From Alphaproteobacteria bacterium (lineage in GTDB: Bacteria > Pseudomonadota > Alphaproteobacteria > Sphingomonadales > Sphingomonadaceae): a stretch of DNA of 6,498 bases. Below the pieces are notes generated by a model. The model saw only the letters and a list, made by a program, of their open reading frames with translations. It did not search any database and had not been told where the DNA came from. Position numbers and translations under genes: made by a program. This document shows, one piece after another, positions 6,077-6,498 of the stretch (the first letter of the stretch is position 1; each line of letters opens with the position of its first letter). The stretch covers positions 1 through 6,498 of the forward strand of contig JAQGLH010000100.1 in NCBI GenBank assembly GCA_028293005.1. Reading direction: 5' to 3'.

Positions 6077-6206
6077 GCGCAGCACTTCTAAACTCCGTCG
6101 TTCGCGGACGGCGTGACGACCCGGAGCCTTTTCCTGGTCCGATCGAACGGCCTTGCGCCGATTGCGCTTGGCCGCCCGCGCGCGCTTCGTCTAAGCGGCT
6201 CTCGCC
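6077..6206. other. Gap between popZ and valS with small stem-loops, no clear terminator
   Basis: The 130-nt gap holds two short inverted repeats. One is CCGTC (6095-6099) with GACGG (6107-6111). The other is CGGCC/GGCCG (6148-6152 and 6170-6174), with an inner GCGC/GCGC stem (6155-6158 and 6164-6167) after a 2x2 mismatch. Neither is followed by a T-run, so no intrinsic terminator can be called. The gap could carry a valS promoter or leader, but I see no convincing -35/-10 pair. Confidence 0.35.
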
Positions 6207-6498
6207 ATGACCCTATTGCCAAAGACCTTCGACCCCGCCGCCATCGAGACGCGCTGGTATGCGCATTGGGAGGAGGAGGGGCTGTTCCGCCCCGAACGGC
6301 CGCAGGCCGAGCCGTTCACGATCGTGATTCCGCCGCCCAACGTCACCGGCAGCCTCCATATCGGCCATGCGCTCGACAATGTGCTGCAGGACATCTTGAT
6401 CCGCCACGCGCGCCTGCAGGGCAAAGATGCCTTGTGGGTAGTCGGCACCGATCATGCCGGAATCGCGACCCAGATGGTGGTCGAGCGCAATCTCGACA
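6207..6498 (+). CDS. valS: Valyl-tRNA synthetase, 5' part only (window edge)
   Basis: This is a class I aminoacyl-tRNA synthetase that charges tRNA-Val in the cytoplasm. The first 97 codons are present, from a protein usually near 870-950 residues. The N-terminus [24 protein letters not shown] is typical of Val[22 protein letters not shown] (from 42) contains the HIGH ATP-binding signature at 51-54, and [10 protein letters not shown] (80-89) is a ValS-diagnostic segment with the zinc-independent bacterial spelling. The KMSKS loop and editing domain lie beyond the window. The ATG at 6207 has only a weak AAGCGG upstream (6193-6198). The gene follows popZ by 130 nt and may share its transcript or have its own promoter in the gap. 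Confidence 0.96.
   Translation, partial: MTLLPKTFDPAAIETRWYAHWEEEGLFRPERPQAEPFTIVIPPPNVTGSLHIGHALDNVLQDILIRHARLQGKDALWVVGTDHAGIATQMVVERNLD

Noticed and set aside
1..6498. CRISPR array, tRNA, rRNA, insertion sequence or attachment site
   Set aside because: No regularly spaced repeats, cloverleaf-like segments, transposase motifs or flanking direct/inverted repeats of useful length were seen.

Overview
The window looks like chromosomal DNA of a GC-rich alphaproteobacterium, most probably a sphingomonad (Sphingomonas/Sphingobium/Novosphingobium type). The evidence is the run pcm - tolC-type outer membrane factor - PopZ/DUF2497 - valS, an arrangement familiar from alphaproteobacteria, together with high GC codon use and a neighbouring ring-hydroxylating dioxygenase cluster of the kind common in sphingomonads. 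No species can be named from the sequence alone.

Left half (1-3171, minus strand): a four-gene aromatic-catabolism operon, read right to left. It runs: type I extradiol (bphC-like) dioxygenase (3171-2266), Rieske [2Fe-2S] ferredoxin (2191-1862), ring-hydroxylating oxygenase beta subunit (1859-1356), and oxygenase alpha subunit (1243 to beyond the left edge, lacking only a short C-terminus). The alpha and beta subunits would dihydroxylate or monohydroxylate an aromatic ring with electrons from the ferredoxin. The extradiol enzyme would then cleave the resulting catechol. No ferredoxin reductase, dihydrodiol dehydrogenase or regulator lies in the window. Two intercistronic gaps (bphC-ferredoxin and beta-alpha) hold strong stem-loops without U-tracts.

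Middle (3172-3467): a divergent intergenic region of about 300 bases with lower GC near its right end. It should hold the promoters of both the leftward operon and the rightward housekeeping run. No convincing promoter could be fixed.

Right half (3468-6498, plus strand): a protein-L-isoaspartate methyltransferase-family gene (pcm) whose expected stop codon is out of frame by one base, a TolC-family outer membrane efflux/secretion protein with a GTG start, a small PopZ-family (DUF2497) pole-organising protein, and the first 97 codons of valyl-tRNA synthetase. The first three are packed closely (9 and 34 nt gaps) and probably form one transcription unit. valS follows after 130 nt.

The genes are mostly recognisable and no wholly new system is evident. 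The points worth a second look are the lost pcm stop with its unusual active-site motif, the intercistronic hairpins, the pairing of an anthranilate/salicylate/terephthalate-type oxygenase with a biphenyl-type ring-cleavage enzyme, and the position of a catabolic operon directly against a conserved housekeeping block.
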